From Saccharopolyspora aridisoli (GTDB lineage Bacteria > Actinomycetota > Actinomycetes > Mycobacteriales > Pseudonocardiaceae): a DNA stretch of 64,000 bases. This document shows positions 53,748-62,055 of the stretch, piece after piece. Both the position numbers and the translations under genes were made by a program. Position 1 is the first letter of the stretch, and the number at the start of each line of letters is the position of its first letter. The notes under the pieces were generated by a model. That model was not told the origin of the DNA and did no database searches. It was given only the letters and a program-made list of their open reading frames with translations. Where the stretch lies: contig NZ_SMKV01000015.1 in assembly GCF_004348445.1 (NCBI RefSeq), positions 1 through 64,000 on the forward strand, read 5' to 3'.

Positions 53748-54947
53748 ATGGCGTTCGACGTCGCGGCGGTTCGCGGACTCTTCCCGGCGCTCGGCGACGG
53801 GTGGGTGCACCTGGACGCCCCGGCAGGCATGCAGGTTCCCGAGCAGGTGGCAACAGCGGCATCGACCGCGCTGCGGGCCCCGGTTTCCGGTCCTGGCGGG
53901 AACTTCCCCGCTTCGCAGCGCGCCGAGGCGATCGTGGAGGCCGCTCGTCGCGCGATCGCGGATCTCGTGGGTGCCAAGCCCTCCGGGGTGGTGCTCGGGC
54001 CGAACTCGGCCGTGCTGCTCGGCAGGCTCGCCGACGCCCTGGGCGACGGCTGGATGATCGGCGACGACGTCGTCGTCTCCCGGCTGGACTCGCCCGACAA
54101 CGTCGACCCGTGGCAGCGCGCCGCCCAGCGCTCCGGTTCGACCGTGCGCTGGGCCGAGATCGACATCGAGACGTGCGAGCTGCCGACCTGGCAGTACGGC
54201 GACCTGGTCACGCCGCGCACGAAGGTCGTGGCGATCACGGCGGCTTCGGGCGCGGTCGGCACCCGGCCGGACATCCGCCCGGCCGCGGAGGCCGCTGACG
54301 AGCACGACGCGCTGCTGGTCGTCGACGCCTCCGCCGCCGCTCCGTTCGTCCCGCTGGAGATCACCGAGCTGGGCGCCGACGTGGTCGCCGTCAACGCCTC
54401 GGCGTGGGGCGGTCCGCAAGTGGGAGCGCTGGCCTTCCGCGACCCGGCGATGCTCGACCACCTGCCGTCGGTGTCGCTGGACCACAGCGCCAGGGGGCCG
54501 GAGCGCCTGGAGATGGGGCCGCACGCGTTCCCGCTGCTCGCGGGCCTGGTCGCCTCGGTGGACTACCTCGCCGGTCTCGACGACGCGGCCATCGGGCCTC
54601 GCCGGGAACGGCTGCTGACCTCGTTGCGCGCGGTGAAGTCCTACCAGGCGGGTCTGCTGACCAACCTGACCAACGGGCTGCGCAAGCTCCCCGAGGTGAT
54701 GCTCATCGGCGATGCCATGCGCCGAATCCCGTCGGTGGCCTTCACCGTCAACGGCGTCAAGGCCGAGGACGCCGTGTTGCACCTGGCCGACCAGGGCATC
54801 TGCGCCTTCGCCGACCCGGGCACCCACGGCGTCTTCGCGGCCCTGGGCGCGGCCGAGGTCGGCGGAGCCATCCGGGTCGGCCTGGCGCACTACACGAACT
54901 CCACCGAGGTCGACCAGCTCCTCCAGGCGGTCGCCGACCTCACCTGA
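53748..54947 (+). CDS. Aminotransferase class V / cysteine desulfurase-like protein (TIGR01976 type), PLP Lys missing
   Basis: The 399-residue protein has the class V aminotransferase fold: LDAPAGMQVPEQV at the N terminus, VVAITAASGAVGTRPD, and the PLP-ring Asp in LLVVDASAAAPF. The loop that normally carries the PLP lysine (SAYKFFGPH in relatives) reads NASAWGGPQ, with Ala at the Lys position. It corresponds in position to Rv3778c. Without that Lys it cannot form the usual internal aldimine, so it may have lost transaminase chemistry. It is divergent from bpa. Confidence 0.82.
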   Translation: MAFDVAAVRGLFPALGDGWVHLDAPAGMQVPEQVATAASTALRAPVSGPGGNFPASQRAEAIVEAARRAIADLVGAKPSGVVLGPNSAVLLGRLADALGDGWMIGDDVVVSRLDSPDNVDPWQRAAQRSGSTVRWAEIDIETCELPTWQYGDLVTPRTKVVAITAASGAVGTRPDIRPAAEAADEHDALLVVDASAAAPFVPLEITELGADVVAVNASAWGGPQVGALAFRDPAMLDHLPSVSLDHSARGPERLEMGPHAFPLLAGLVASVDYLAGLDDAAIGPRRERLLTSLRAVKSYQAGLLTNLTNGLRKLPEVMLIGDAMRRIPSVAFTVNGVKAEDAVLHLADQGICAFADPGTHGVFAALGAAEVGGAIRVGLAHYTNSTEVDQLLQAVADLT

Positions 54948-55010
54948 TACCGGCTTCCGCGCGCAGTTCGAGACCTGCGGGGGCGTCGAGCTCCGCGCGC
55001 GATCGCGTCC

Positions 55011-55988
55011 TCACCGCACCAGGAGGACCTTGCCCCGGACATCGCCCGATTCGAGGGTGGCGTGGGCGCGGGACGCCTCGGCCATCGGGACCTGCGCATG
55101 CACCGGCATCCGCACCTCGCCGCCCTCGATCAGCGGCCAGAGGCGTTCGCGCACGTCGGCGACGATGCGGGCCTTGCCGTTCGGCCCGTCCACGGGGCGT
55201 CCGCGCAGGCCGAGGGCCGACATGCGCAGGCGCTTCATCAGCATCTTGCCCATGTTCAGCTCGGCCTTGGCGCCGCCCTGCATCCCGATCACGGCCAGGA
55301 ACCCGTCCACGGCCAGCGCGGAGAGGTTCCGGTCCAGGTAGGACGCGCCCATGTTGTCGAGGATGATGTTCGCCCCGCCGAGACCCTTGATGATCTCGAC
55401 GAAGTCCTCGTCGCGGTAGGAGATCACCGGATCGGCGCCCAGCTCCGCGCAGAGCGCGCGGCTCTCGGCCGATCCCGCGGTCGCGGCGACTCGTGCGCCC
55501 AGTGCCTTGGCGATCTGGATCGCGCAGGTCCCGATGCCGCCCGCGCCGCCGTGCACCAGGAACGTGTGCCCTTCGCGCAGTCCGGCTTCCATGACCACGT
55601 TCGACCACACGGTGCAGCCGACCTCGGGAATCCCGGCCGCCTCCACCAGGTCCACCCCGGCGGGTTTGGGCAGCACCTGCGCCGCGGGGACGGCCACCCG
55701 CTCGGCGTAGCCGCCGCCGGCCAGCAGCGCGCACACCTCGTCGCCGACGTTCCAGCCGGTCACGCCCTCGCCGATCTCGGCGATCGTGCCGGAACACTCC
55801 AGTCCGGGGATCTCGCTTGCGCCCTTGGGCGGCGGGTAGTTGCCTTGGCGCTGAGCGAGGTCGGCGCGGTTGACCGCGCTGGCCACGACGTCGATGACCA
55901 CCTCACCGGGGCCAGGCTCGGGGTCCGGGTGTTCGGTCCACACCAGAACGTCGGGGTCACCGGGCTCGCGGATTGAAATCCCATGCAT
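55011..55988 (-). CDS. Zinc-free NADPH:quinone oxidoreductase (MDR family)
   Basis: The 325-residue protein has the quinone-oxidoreductase layout: VNRADLAQRQGNYPPPKGAS, GLECSGTIAEIG, GDEVCALLAGGGYAERV and the nucleotide-binding VHGGAGGIGTCAIQIAKALGA. The Cys and His ligands of zinc alcohol dehydrogenases are absent. It matches Rv3777 in position. ATG 55988 gives the family N terminus (MHGISIREPGDP); the open frame runs further but its upstream part is antisense to the peptidase leader. It converges on the aminotransferase-like gene. Confidence 0.9.
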   Translation of the reverse strand: MHGISIREPGDPDVLVWTEHPDPEPGPGEVVIDVVASAVNRADLAQRQGNYPPPKGASEIPGLECSGTIAEIGEGVTGWNVGDEVCALLAGGGYAERVAVPAAQVLPKPAGVDLVEAAGIPEVGCTVWSNVVMEAGLREGHTFLVHGGAGGIGTCAIQIAKALGARVAATAGSAESRALCAELGADPVISYRDEDFVEIIKGLGGANIILDNMGASYLDRNLSALAVDGFLAVIGMQGGAKAELNMGKMLMKRLRMSALGLRGRPVDGPNGKARIVADVRERLWPLIEGGEVRMPVHAQVPMAEASRAHATLESGDVRGKVLLVR

Positions 55989-56139
55989 GCCCGTGACGGT
56001 AGTCAGCCTCGGGCGGCGCGAAAACCGAGAACGCGGACCGGGTCGGGAAAAACGGGAAACATTCCCGCTTCTGAACTCCGTCCGGGTTCGCTTGACTGGA
56101 TCGGACAACCACCCAATCCGCACAAAACGGGGGAGCTCG

Positions 56140-57651
56140 ATGAGTTCGCGAACCACCACACCCAGACGCACGGCCGCTGCTCTGGCCGCCACTTGCGCGG
56201 CAGCTCTGGTCGCCATCGCCCCGGCCTCCGCGGCACCGGCCGGTCTCGGCGACCGGATCACCGGTGACGCCGTCAACCGTCACCTGATCGCGTTGCAGCG
56301 GATCGCCGACAGCAACGGCGGGAACCGCGCGTCCGGGCTTCCCGGGTACGAGGCGAGCGTGGACCACGTCGCGGGCAAGTTGCGCGGTGCTGGCTTCGAC
56401 GTGACGACGCCGGAGTTCACCTACGACGCCTACTACCTGGACTCCTTCAGCCTCGCGGTCGCCGGTCAGCCCACCGAGGGCGATGCGCTGGAGTACTCCC
56501 CGGCCACCCCGCAGGGCGGGATCACCGCCCCGCTGTCGGTCGCCGCGGTCGACGACACCCCGGGCTGCGAGGCCGCGGACTTCCCCGCTGACGTGGCGGG
56601 TTCGGTGGTCTTGATCCAGCGCGGCTCCTGCACCTTCGCCCACAAGCAGCGCGTCGCGGCAGATCTCGGTGCCGCGGGCGCGATCATCTACAACAACGTC
56701 GACGGGCCGCTCAACGGCACGCTCGGCGACCCCGCGGACGCGCGCATCCCCAGCGCGGGCGTGACCAAGCAGGTCGGCGAGGTCCTGGCCGGGCAGGCGG
56801 GCGCCGAGGTGGAGCTGGACGTCCAGTCGCGGCTGGAGACCGTCACGACCCGCAACGTCGTCGCGCAGACCCGCACCGGCCGCCCCGACAACGTCGTGAT
56901 GGCGGGCGCGCACCTGGACAGCGTCGCGGAAGGTCCGGGCATCAACGACAACGGCAGCGGCAGCGCCGGATTGCTGGAGGCCGCGCTGCGCATGGGCGGC
57001 AGCCCGCACACCGAGAACGCGGTGCGCTTCGCTTGGTGGGGCGCGGAGGAGTCGGGCCTGATCGGTTCCACGAAGTACGTGCAGAGCCTGAGCTTCGAGC
57101 AGCAGCTCGACATCGCGCTGTACCTGAACTTCGACATGATCGGCTCGCCGAACGCCGGCTACTTCGCCTACGACGGTGACGACTCCGACGCTGTCGGCTC
57201 GGGCCCCGGCCCGCAGGGTTCGGGTCAGATCGAGCAGGACTTCGTGGCCGCGATGGCCGCGCAGGGCGTGGAGCTGGAGGGCACCGACTTCAACGGCCGC
57301 TCCGACTACGGCGAATTCATCGCCAACGGCATCCCCGCGGGCGGGCTGTTCACCGGTGCCGAGGGGATCAAGACCGAGGCCCAGGCCGCCAAGTGGGGCG
57401 GCACCGCGGGAGCGGCGTACGACCCGAACTACCACCAGGCGGCCGATCACCTCGGCAACATCGACCGCCTCGCCCTGGAGCGCAACGCCAAGGGCCTCGC
57501 CAACGTCGTCGAGGCGTACTCGCACAGCACGGAGGCGATCAACGGCATGCAGACCCGCGAGGAGCGGGCACGCCTGCGCCAGGCGCAGGCGTCCACCTTC
57601 GCCGCGCACCCCGAGGGCCGCGCGATCCCGCACGGCCACAACGCGAGCTGA
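56140..57651 (+). CDS. Secreted M28 aminopeptidase with PA domain
   Basis: The 503-residue precursor has a signal peptide ending near ASAAPA. A protease-associated domain follows (about 125-220, with VVLIQRGSCTFAHKQRVA). The M28 zinc peptidase domain has metal ligands in AGAHLDSVAEGPGINDNGSG, WGAEESG, NFDMIGSPN and NYHQAADHLGN. It resembles Streptomyces-type secreted aminopeptidases. GGGGGAG lies just before the ATG. The C-terminal 50 residues are hydrophilic and Arg-rich. It is divergent from the quinone oxidoreductase gene. Confidence 0.93.
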   Translation: MSSRTTTPRRTAAALAATCAAALVAIAPASAAPAGLGDRITGDAVNRHLIALQRIADSNGGNRASGLPGYEASVDHVAGKLRGAGFDVTTPEFTYDAYYLDSFSLAVAGQPTEGDALEYSPATPQGGITAPLSVAAVDDTPGCEAADFPADVAGSVVLIQRGSCTFAHKQRVAADLGAAGAIIYNNVDGPLNGTLGDPADARIPSAGVTKQVGEVLAGQAGAEVELDVQSRLETVTTRNVVAQTRTGRPDNVVMAGAHLDSVAEGPGINDNGSGSAGLLEAALRMGGSPHTENAVRFAWWGAEESGLIGSTKYVQSLSFEQQLDIALYLNFDMIGSPNAGYFAYDGDDSDAVGSGPGPQGSGQIEQDFVAAMAAQGVELEGTDFNGRSDYGEFIANGIPAGGLFTGAEGIKTEAQAAKWGGTAGAAYDPNYHQAADHLGNIDRLALERNAKGLANVVEAYSHSTEAINGMQTREERARLRQAQASTFAAHPEGRAIPHGHNAS

Positions 57652-57658
57652 CCGAAGC

Positions 57659-57698
57659 CGCTGAGCGGGGCGCGGTCGTTCCCGCGCCCCGCTCAGCG
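57659..57698. terminator. Bidirectional terminator between M28 peptidase and DHFR-like genes
   Basis: A perfect 17-bp stem (57659-57675 with 57682-57698) with a 6-base loop. The stop codon of the convergent DHFR-like gene lies inside the right arm. The core is nearly identical to the hairpin at 58450-58477. Confidence 0.88.
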
Positions 57699-58340
57699 CT
57701 TCCAGAAGAAGTGGTGCTCGACGCCGCTCGGAGCGGTGATGCGCTCCAGGTGGTAGCGGTCGGTGAGCTCGTCGGGGGTCTGCCAGAGCCGGACCCCGTC
57801 ACCGAGCTCGACCGGGACGACGGCGATGTGCATCTCGTCGATGAGGTCGGCGTCGATGAACTCGCGCAGCGTGGTGATGCCACCGCCGATGCGCACGTCC
57901 TCGTCGCCCGCCGCGGCCTTCGCCTTCTCGACGGCCTCCTGCGGGGTCGCGTCGAGGAAGTGGAACGTTGTGTCGGCGAGCGTGAACGAGGGCCGCTCGT
58001 GGTGGGTGAGGACGAAGACCGGGGTGTGGAACGGCGGTTCACCACCCCACCAGCCCTGCCACTCGTGGTCCTGCCAGGAGCCGCGCAGCGGGCCGAACTT
58101 GTTGCGCCCCATGATCTCAGCGCCGATGTTGCGGGTGAAATCACGCGTGATGTGGTCCTCGAACCCCCGGGTGCCACCCGCGTCCGCGCGGTTCGGCCAG
58201 CTGGCGGTGGCACCGGCCCAGGCGAACATCGCCTCCGGGTTCGCGGCCGTGCCGAACGGTCGCTCGAAGCTCTGGTCGTGACCTGCTCCGATCCCGTCCC
58301 GGGAGACGCTCATGCAGTGAACGCGGACGCGCTGGGTCAT
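57693..58340 (-). CDS. Dihydrofolate reductase-fold protein (RibD C-terminal type)
   Basis: The 215-residue protein begins RVRVHCMSVSRDGIGAG and has GAEIMGRNKFGPLRGSW, TPVFVLTHHERPSF and DVRIGGGITTLREFIDADLIDEMHI, the nucleotide-binding segments of the RibD-C/DHFR superfamily. Such stand-alone proteins are abundant in actinobacteria and mostly uncharacterised; NADPH-dependent reduction is likely. It is transcribed leftward towards the peptidase gene. Confidence 0.87.
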   Translation of the reverse strand: MTQRVRVHCMSVSRDGIGAGHDQSFERPFGTAANPEAMFAWAGATASWPNRADAGGTRGFEDHITRDFTRNIGAEIMGRNKFGPLRGSWQDHEWQGWWGGEPPFHTPVFVLTHHERPSFTLADTTFHFLDATPQEAVEKAKAAAGDEDVRIGGGITTLREFIDADLIDEMHIAVVPVELGDGVRLWQTPDELTDRYHLERITAPSGVEHHFFWKR

Positions 58341-58449
58341 GTGGGGAGTCCTTCCTGCGATTGTTCGACCCGTTGAACCTAGGACGCCCCACCGATGACG
58401 TCTTCTCCTATCTTGCGCAACTCCCCTGCGCGCGTCGGTGATGCGACGA

Positions 58450-58477
58450 GCGGGGCGCGGTCGTCGCCGCGCCCCGC
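58450..58477 (-). terminator. Terminator of the secreted-protein gene
   Basis: An 11-bp perfect stem (58450-58460 with 58467-58477) and 6-base loop lie after the stop at 58486 on the minus strand. The arm and first loop bases repeat those of the hairpin at 57659. Confidence 0.75.
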
Positions 58478-58485
58478 CCGCGGGG

Positions 58486-59091
58486 TCAGGAGATGGTCAC
58501 CTCCGCCGGGAGTTGCAGCGTGCCGCTGAGCGTCGCGCTGGTCGCGCCGTCGCAGAGCAGGCCGCTCTCGCTGATCGGGAACGAGGACGTGGAGTTGGCG
58601 GTCAGCTGGTGGGTCCCGTTGTCCCAGCCGTTGGCCGGGACGGCGGCGTTGTCGACGGTGATCGTGCACGTTCCGCTGATGGTCACCGTCGCGCTGGCCT
58701 GGCTGATGTCCACGCTGCCGGTGCTGGTCGCGGTGGCCAGCCACTGGCCGGACGGGGTGACGGTGGTGGTCGCCGACGGTGCGAGCGTGTTGGTGCAGTC
58801 GGTGATGGTCGGTGCGGCCGGAGCGCCGGAGGAATCCACGGTTCCGGCGACGGCCGGGTTGCCGGCGACGGGTGCTTGGACGTTGCCGTTCACCACGTCG
58901 CACCTGACCTCGACCCCGGTATTGGCCGTCATGACCAGCTGCGTTCCGCTCACCAGGGTGATGGGTTCGACGGTGTTCTGCGGGTTCCACTGCACGGCCT
59001 GGGCGGTGGCGGCCTGGGCCGCCGCGGCGCCGCTGAGGGAGAACGCGGCGATCATCGCCACGGCTGCGGTCCTGCGTCGTCCTGTGCGCAT
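58486..59091 (-). CDS. Secreted beta-rich protein of unknown function
   Basis: The 201-residue precursor has a signal peptide (MRTGRRRTAAVAMIAAFSLSG, cleavage near AQAATA). The mature part is rich in Thr, Ser, Val and Ala with alternating strands (TTVTPSGQWLATATSTGSVDI, ATVTISGTCTITVDN) and four Cys, suggesting two disulfides in a beta-sandwich. I do not recognise a family. AGGAGG five bases upstream fixes ATG 59091. It stands alone between terminators and the HTH-less TetR-like gene. Confidence 0.8.
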   Translation of the reverse strand: MRTGRRRTAAVAMIAAFSLSGAAAAQAATAQAVQWNPQNTVEPITLVSGTQLVMTANTGVEVRCDVVNGNVQAPVAGNPAVAGTVDSSGAPAAPTITDCTNTLAPSATTTVTPSGQWLATATSTGSVDISQASATVTISGTCTITVDNAAVPANGWDNGTHQLTANSTSSFPISESGLLCDGATSATLSGTLQLPAEVTIS

Positions 59092-59242
59092 CATGACCTC
59101 CTGTCGTGGGGCATGCCTCGCAGCTCCGACGGCACGTCGTTTCGTGTCGCGGATGACGTGGAGTTGGTGGTGGATTCGAGGCTGCGCCTTGAGGAAAATG
59201 TATAGAAACACGCACGTTTCTAAACCGCAATGACAGGGTTGA

Positions 59243-59677
59243 TCACGGGTGATCGCTGCAGTTCTGGTTCGTCGGGAGCAACGGGGCGAATTGGGTGAGG
59301 CGGTGGGCCAATCGGGTGTGGTCGAGTGCTCCCCTGCGTAATTCCTCGCGAACGAGGTGGCGGAGCGCCCCGATGACGAATTCGATCTTCGTCTTGTTCT
59401 CCGGGTGGTTGTGCGCAACGTTCAACTCGACGAGTGACCTGGTCAGATCGTTCGCGGCGGAACGGACATAAGTCGATAGCCAGGGATGTTCGGTTTCATC
59501 GCAGTCACCGAAGTACAGTCGAGCGGCGTCCGGGTTGTCCGCCAACCAGGTGATCAGCGCGGTGACGACCGCGCCGTATCGATCAAGGCAGTTCCGATTC
59601 TCCAGGCACGCTTGCTTGCAGGCCGCGTGCCACGCCTCCACCGCATTGGCGAACGACTCAGGCGAATTCGAGATCAC
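59243..59677 (-). CDS. TetR-like ligand-domain protein without HTH
   Basis: This all-helical protein of 144 residues resembles the C-terminal regulatory half of TetR proteins (ALITWLADNPDAARLYFGD, RSAANDLTRSLVELNVAH, IEFVIGALRHLVREELRRGA). No DNA-binding helix-turn-helix precedes it from the chosen GTG start at 59677, which has GAAGGTGAG upstream. The longer open frame adds about 57 residues but these are not HTH-like. It is divergent from a complete TetR regulator 120 bases away, suggesting a linked regulatory pair. The four Cys residues are unusual. Confidence 0.65.
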   Translation of the reverse strand: MISNSPESFANAVEAWHAACKQACLENRNCLDRYGAVVTALITWLADNPDAARLYFGDCDETEHPWLSTYVRSAANDLTRSLVELNVAHNHPENKTKIEFVIGALRHLVREELRRGALDHTRLAHRLTQFAPLLPTNQNCSDHP

Positions 59678-59797
59678 GTGCTCACCTTCATTCCCCCCGA
59701 AATGTTTACGCGGGCACGTTAGCGGGCCGGTACGCTTGATTTGAAGATCTTGCTTCCGGCGAACTGATCCATCGACCACGAGCGAGGTAGCAGGCAG

Positions 59798-60478
59798 GTG
59801 GGCGCCAGGATTTCCCGCGATCAGCGGAAGCTGCCGCCTGGACGGCACGGAATACCGGCGGATCAGGTGGCCGACGACCAGCGCGGGCGCATCCTCGACG
59901 CCGTGGTGACCGCCGTCGGTCGGCGCGGCTACGCGGACGCGACGGTCGAGGACTTCGTCAGCGGGGCCAGCGTCTCACGCAAGACCTTCTACCAGCACTT
60001 CGCCAACAAGCAGGTCGCGTTCCTCGCCGCGTTCGACGACGTCGCGGATCGCCTGGTCACGGCCGTGCACACCGCCTACTCGGCGCACGAGGACTACGTC
60101 TCCAGCGCTCGAGAGGCGCTGGAGAGCACGCTGCGCGAGCTCGCGGCGGATCCGGACGCGGCGGTGCTGGGCATCGTCGAGGTCTTCGCCGCGGGGCCTG
60201 AGGCGCTGCGCCGCCGTGGCGAGATCATCCGAAGCCTCACCGAGGTGATCACCGAGCAGACGCGGAACTTCCCGCAAACCGCGCTGGGGGCGAGCTTCAC
60301 CGCCGAGACCATCGTCGGGGCGGTCCTCGAAGTCCTCTACAACCGCGTGCGGCGCGGTGAGGCCGAGCAGCTGCCCGAACTGCTGCCCGATCTGCTGTTC
60401 TGCGTCGTCGCCCCGTTCATCGGTGAGGACCGGGCCGCCGAGGAACGCGCCAAGGCGCAGCGCATCGCGACGAGCTAG
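59798..60478 (+). CDS. TetR-family transcriptional regulator
   Basis: The 226-residue protein has an N-terminal TetR HTH (RGRILDAVVTAVGRRGYADATVEDFVSGASVSRKTFYQHFANKQ) in broken form RGRILDAVVTAVGRRGYAD then SGASVSRKTFYQHFANK. A helical ligand domain ends near LLPDLLFCVVAPFIG. It starts with GTG and is divergent from the HTH-less TetR-like gene, which it may regulate. It converges on a small gene across a strong hairpin. Confidence 0.9.
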   Translation: MGARISRDQRKLPPGRHGIPADQVADDQRGRILDAVVTAVGRRGYADATVEDFVSGASVSRKTFYQHFANKQVAFLAAFDDVADRLVTAVHTAYSAHEDYVSSAREALESTLRELAADPDAAVLGIVEVFAAGPEALRRRGEIIRSLTEVITEQTRNFPQTALGASFTAETIVGAVLEVLYNRVRRGEAEQLPELLPDLLFCVVAPFIGEDRAAEERAKAQRIATS

Positions 60479-60520
60479 CTCCGCTGGACGGAGTGCGCTC
60501 GCCGCTACCGGTGGTGGGGC

Positions 60521-60551
60521 GGTCAGGCGCCGACGACCTCGGCGCCTGACC
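60521..60551. terminator. Bidirectional terminator after tetR
   Basis: A perfect 13-bp stem (60521-60533 with 60539-60551) with a 5-base loop. The stop codon of the small leftward ORF lies in its left arm. Confidence 0.75.
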
Positions 60552-60720
60552 GCTCCCCTGCCAGCAACGCCACCCTGTAGTGCGCCAGCGACTTGTTGAG
60601 GCGGTCGCGGGCGAGCTTCGCCTGTTCGTCGTCGACCCCGATTCCGAGGTGCGCGCACACGACGGCGCCGGTGGGCTTGGGCCGGGCCTTCACGTCTTGC
60701 GTCTCATCCACGACCCCCAT
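60523..60720 (-). CDS. Small hypothetical protein, 65 residues
   Basis: A 65-residue open frame contains GAVVCAHLGIGVDDEQAKLARDRLN and SLAHYRVALLAG in shorter pieces, with a plausible helical, charged composition. Its stop lies in the terminator hairpin, an arrangement also seen for the DHFR-like gene at 57693. It has no strong ribosome site and no family that I recognise, so it may be real or chance. Confidence 0.45.
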   Translation of the reverse strand: MGVVDETQDVKARPKPTGAVVCAHLGIGVDDEQAKLARDRLNKSLAHYRVALLAGERSGAEVVGA

Positions 60721-60792
60721 GCTCGCAGCACGGGGTAGACCACGTTCCCCGAGCCCTCCGTCGAGAAGCTGAACCCTCGATGACGAGCGGGT

Positions 60793-61011
60793 TCAGGACT
60801 GCACCACCACGCCCATCACTTCGAGGAAGTGAAGCGCCAGCGGCTTGGCCGGGACGATCTCGTGCGCCTCGAAGCGCGCCACGTCGGACTCGGGTATTCC
60901 GGCCGACGCGGCGAGCTTCTCCTGGTCCCAGCCCAGCTCCTGGCGGGTGAGGAGCACCAGGCGGACCAGGTCCTCGGTGTCGTGGGGGTGTTCTTGCTCG
61001 GTTCCACTCAC
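60793..61011 (-). CDS. Xre-type HTH small DNA-binding protein
   Basis: The 72-residue protein has a short acidic start, then a Cro/C1-type helix-turn-helix (LTRQELGWDQEKLAASAGIP, SDVARFEAHEIVP). It is too short for a sensing domain, so it may act as a stand-alone repressor. GTG start. It lies 51 bases after the LLM oxidoreductase stop on the same strand and may be co-transcribed with it. Confidence 0.75.
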   Translation of the reverse strand: MSGTEQEHPHDTEDLVRLVLLTRQELGWDQEKLAASAGIPESDVARFEAHEIVPAKPLALHFLEVMGVVVQS

Positions 61012-61062
61012 GCGCCGACCCTATCGGCGCAAGATCACTGGTCCGTCACCCTGACGCAAGGC

Positions 61063-61950
61063 TCACAGATCGAGTGCGGGTGCGATCTCGCGCAGCGCGG
61101 GCACCGGGTCCGCGGACGGGTCGTCTCCGAGGACCTGGATGACCACGTGATCGGCCCCCGCGTCCAGGTGGCGCTGCACGTGCTCGGCGATCGCCTTGGC
61201 GTCGCCGATCGCCACCAGGTGCTCGGCGAGCTCGTCGGACCCGCCGACGACGAGATCGGACTCGTCGAAGCCCTGCCGCAGCCAGGAGTTCCTGTAGTTC
61301 GGCAGCTGCGAGTACATGTGCAGGTGCTCGTGGGCGCGGCGCAGACCGACCTCGCGATCGGTGGTCAGCGCGACGGCCTGCTCGCTGACGACCCACTTGT
61401 CGGGGCCGAGCAGTTCGCGCGTGCTCGCGGTCTGCTCCGGGGTGATCAGGTAGGGGTGCGCGCCGTCGCCGGCCGTGCCGGACAGCTCGATCATCTTCGG
61501 GCCGAGCGCGGCCAGCAGCCGGGCAGGTCGCGCGGCACCCGGTTCGACCTCGTCCGAGAGCTCGTCCATGCGCTCGAGGTAGGTGCGCATGGTCGCCAGC
61601 GGCTTGGCGTAGGTCCCGGCGTTGCCCTCGACGAGGGGAGCGTGGCTGACGCCGAGTCCGAGCACGAACCGCCCGGGGTGCAGGGCGGAGAGGGTGCGGG
61701 AGCCGGCTTCGGCGGCCGTGGCGTCGCGGGCGTGGATGTTGGCGATGCCGGTGCCGATGACGAGCCGCTCGGTCGCTCCGAGCAGCGCCCCAGCCTGCGT
61801 CAACGACTCCTTGCCGAACGCCTCGCCGTAGAACAGGGAACCGTAGCCGAGCCCTTCCACCTCCTTCGCGCGAGAGCGCACGTCCCGGATGCTCCAGGAA
61901 TCGCTGGTCCACCACACGCCGACGCGGCTCTGGAAATCGATCTGAGTCAT
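61063..61950 (-). CDS. LLM-class F420-dependent oxidoreductase
   Basis: The 295-residue luciferase-like TIM-barrel protein has VGVWWTSDSWSIRD, EGLGYGSLFYGEAFG, LVIGTGIANIHARDATAAE and LGLGVSHAPLVEGNAG, typical of F420-dependent oxidoreductases in actinobacteria. It differs from the LLM protein at 20810. The substrate is unknown. ATG 61950 begins MTQIDFQSRVGV. It is divergent from the Spo0M-like gene. Confidence 0.88.
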   Translation of the reverse strand: MTQIDFQSRVGVWWTSDSWSIRDVRSRAKEVEGLGYGSLFYGEAFGKESLTQAGALLGATERLVIGTGIANIHARDATAAEAGSRTLSALHPGRFVLGLGVSHAPLVEGNAGTYAKPLATMRTYLERMDELSDEVEPGAARPARLLAALGPKMIELSGTAGDGAHPYLITPEQTASTRELLGPDKWVVSEQAVALTTDREVGLRRAHEHLHMYSQLPNYRNSWLRQGFDESDLVVGGSDELAEHLVAIGDAKAIAEHVQRHLDAGADHVVIQVLGDDPSADPVPALREIAPALDL

Positions 61951-62055
61951 GCTTCGACGCTATACCCGCGCGGTCGTTGTCGTGGCTTGCTGAGAAGTGC
62001 CTGAACAATGGGGAATGCGGGCCCGCGCAACGTGTGCGCCGGGAAGACTGGGGGC

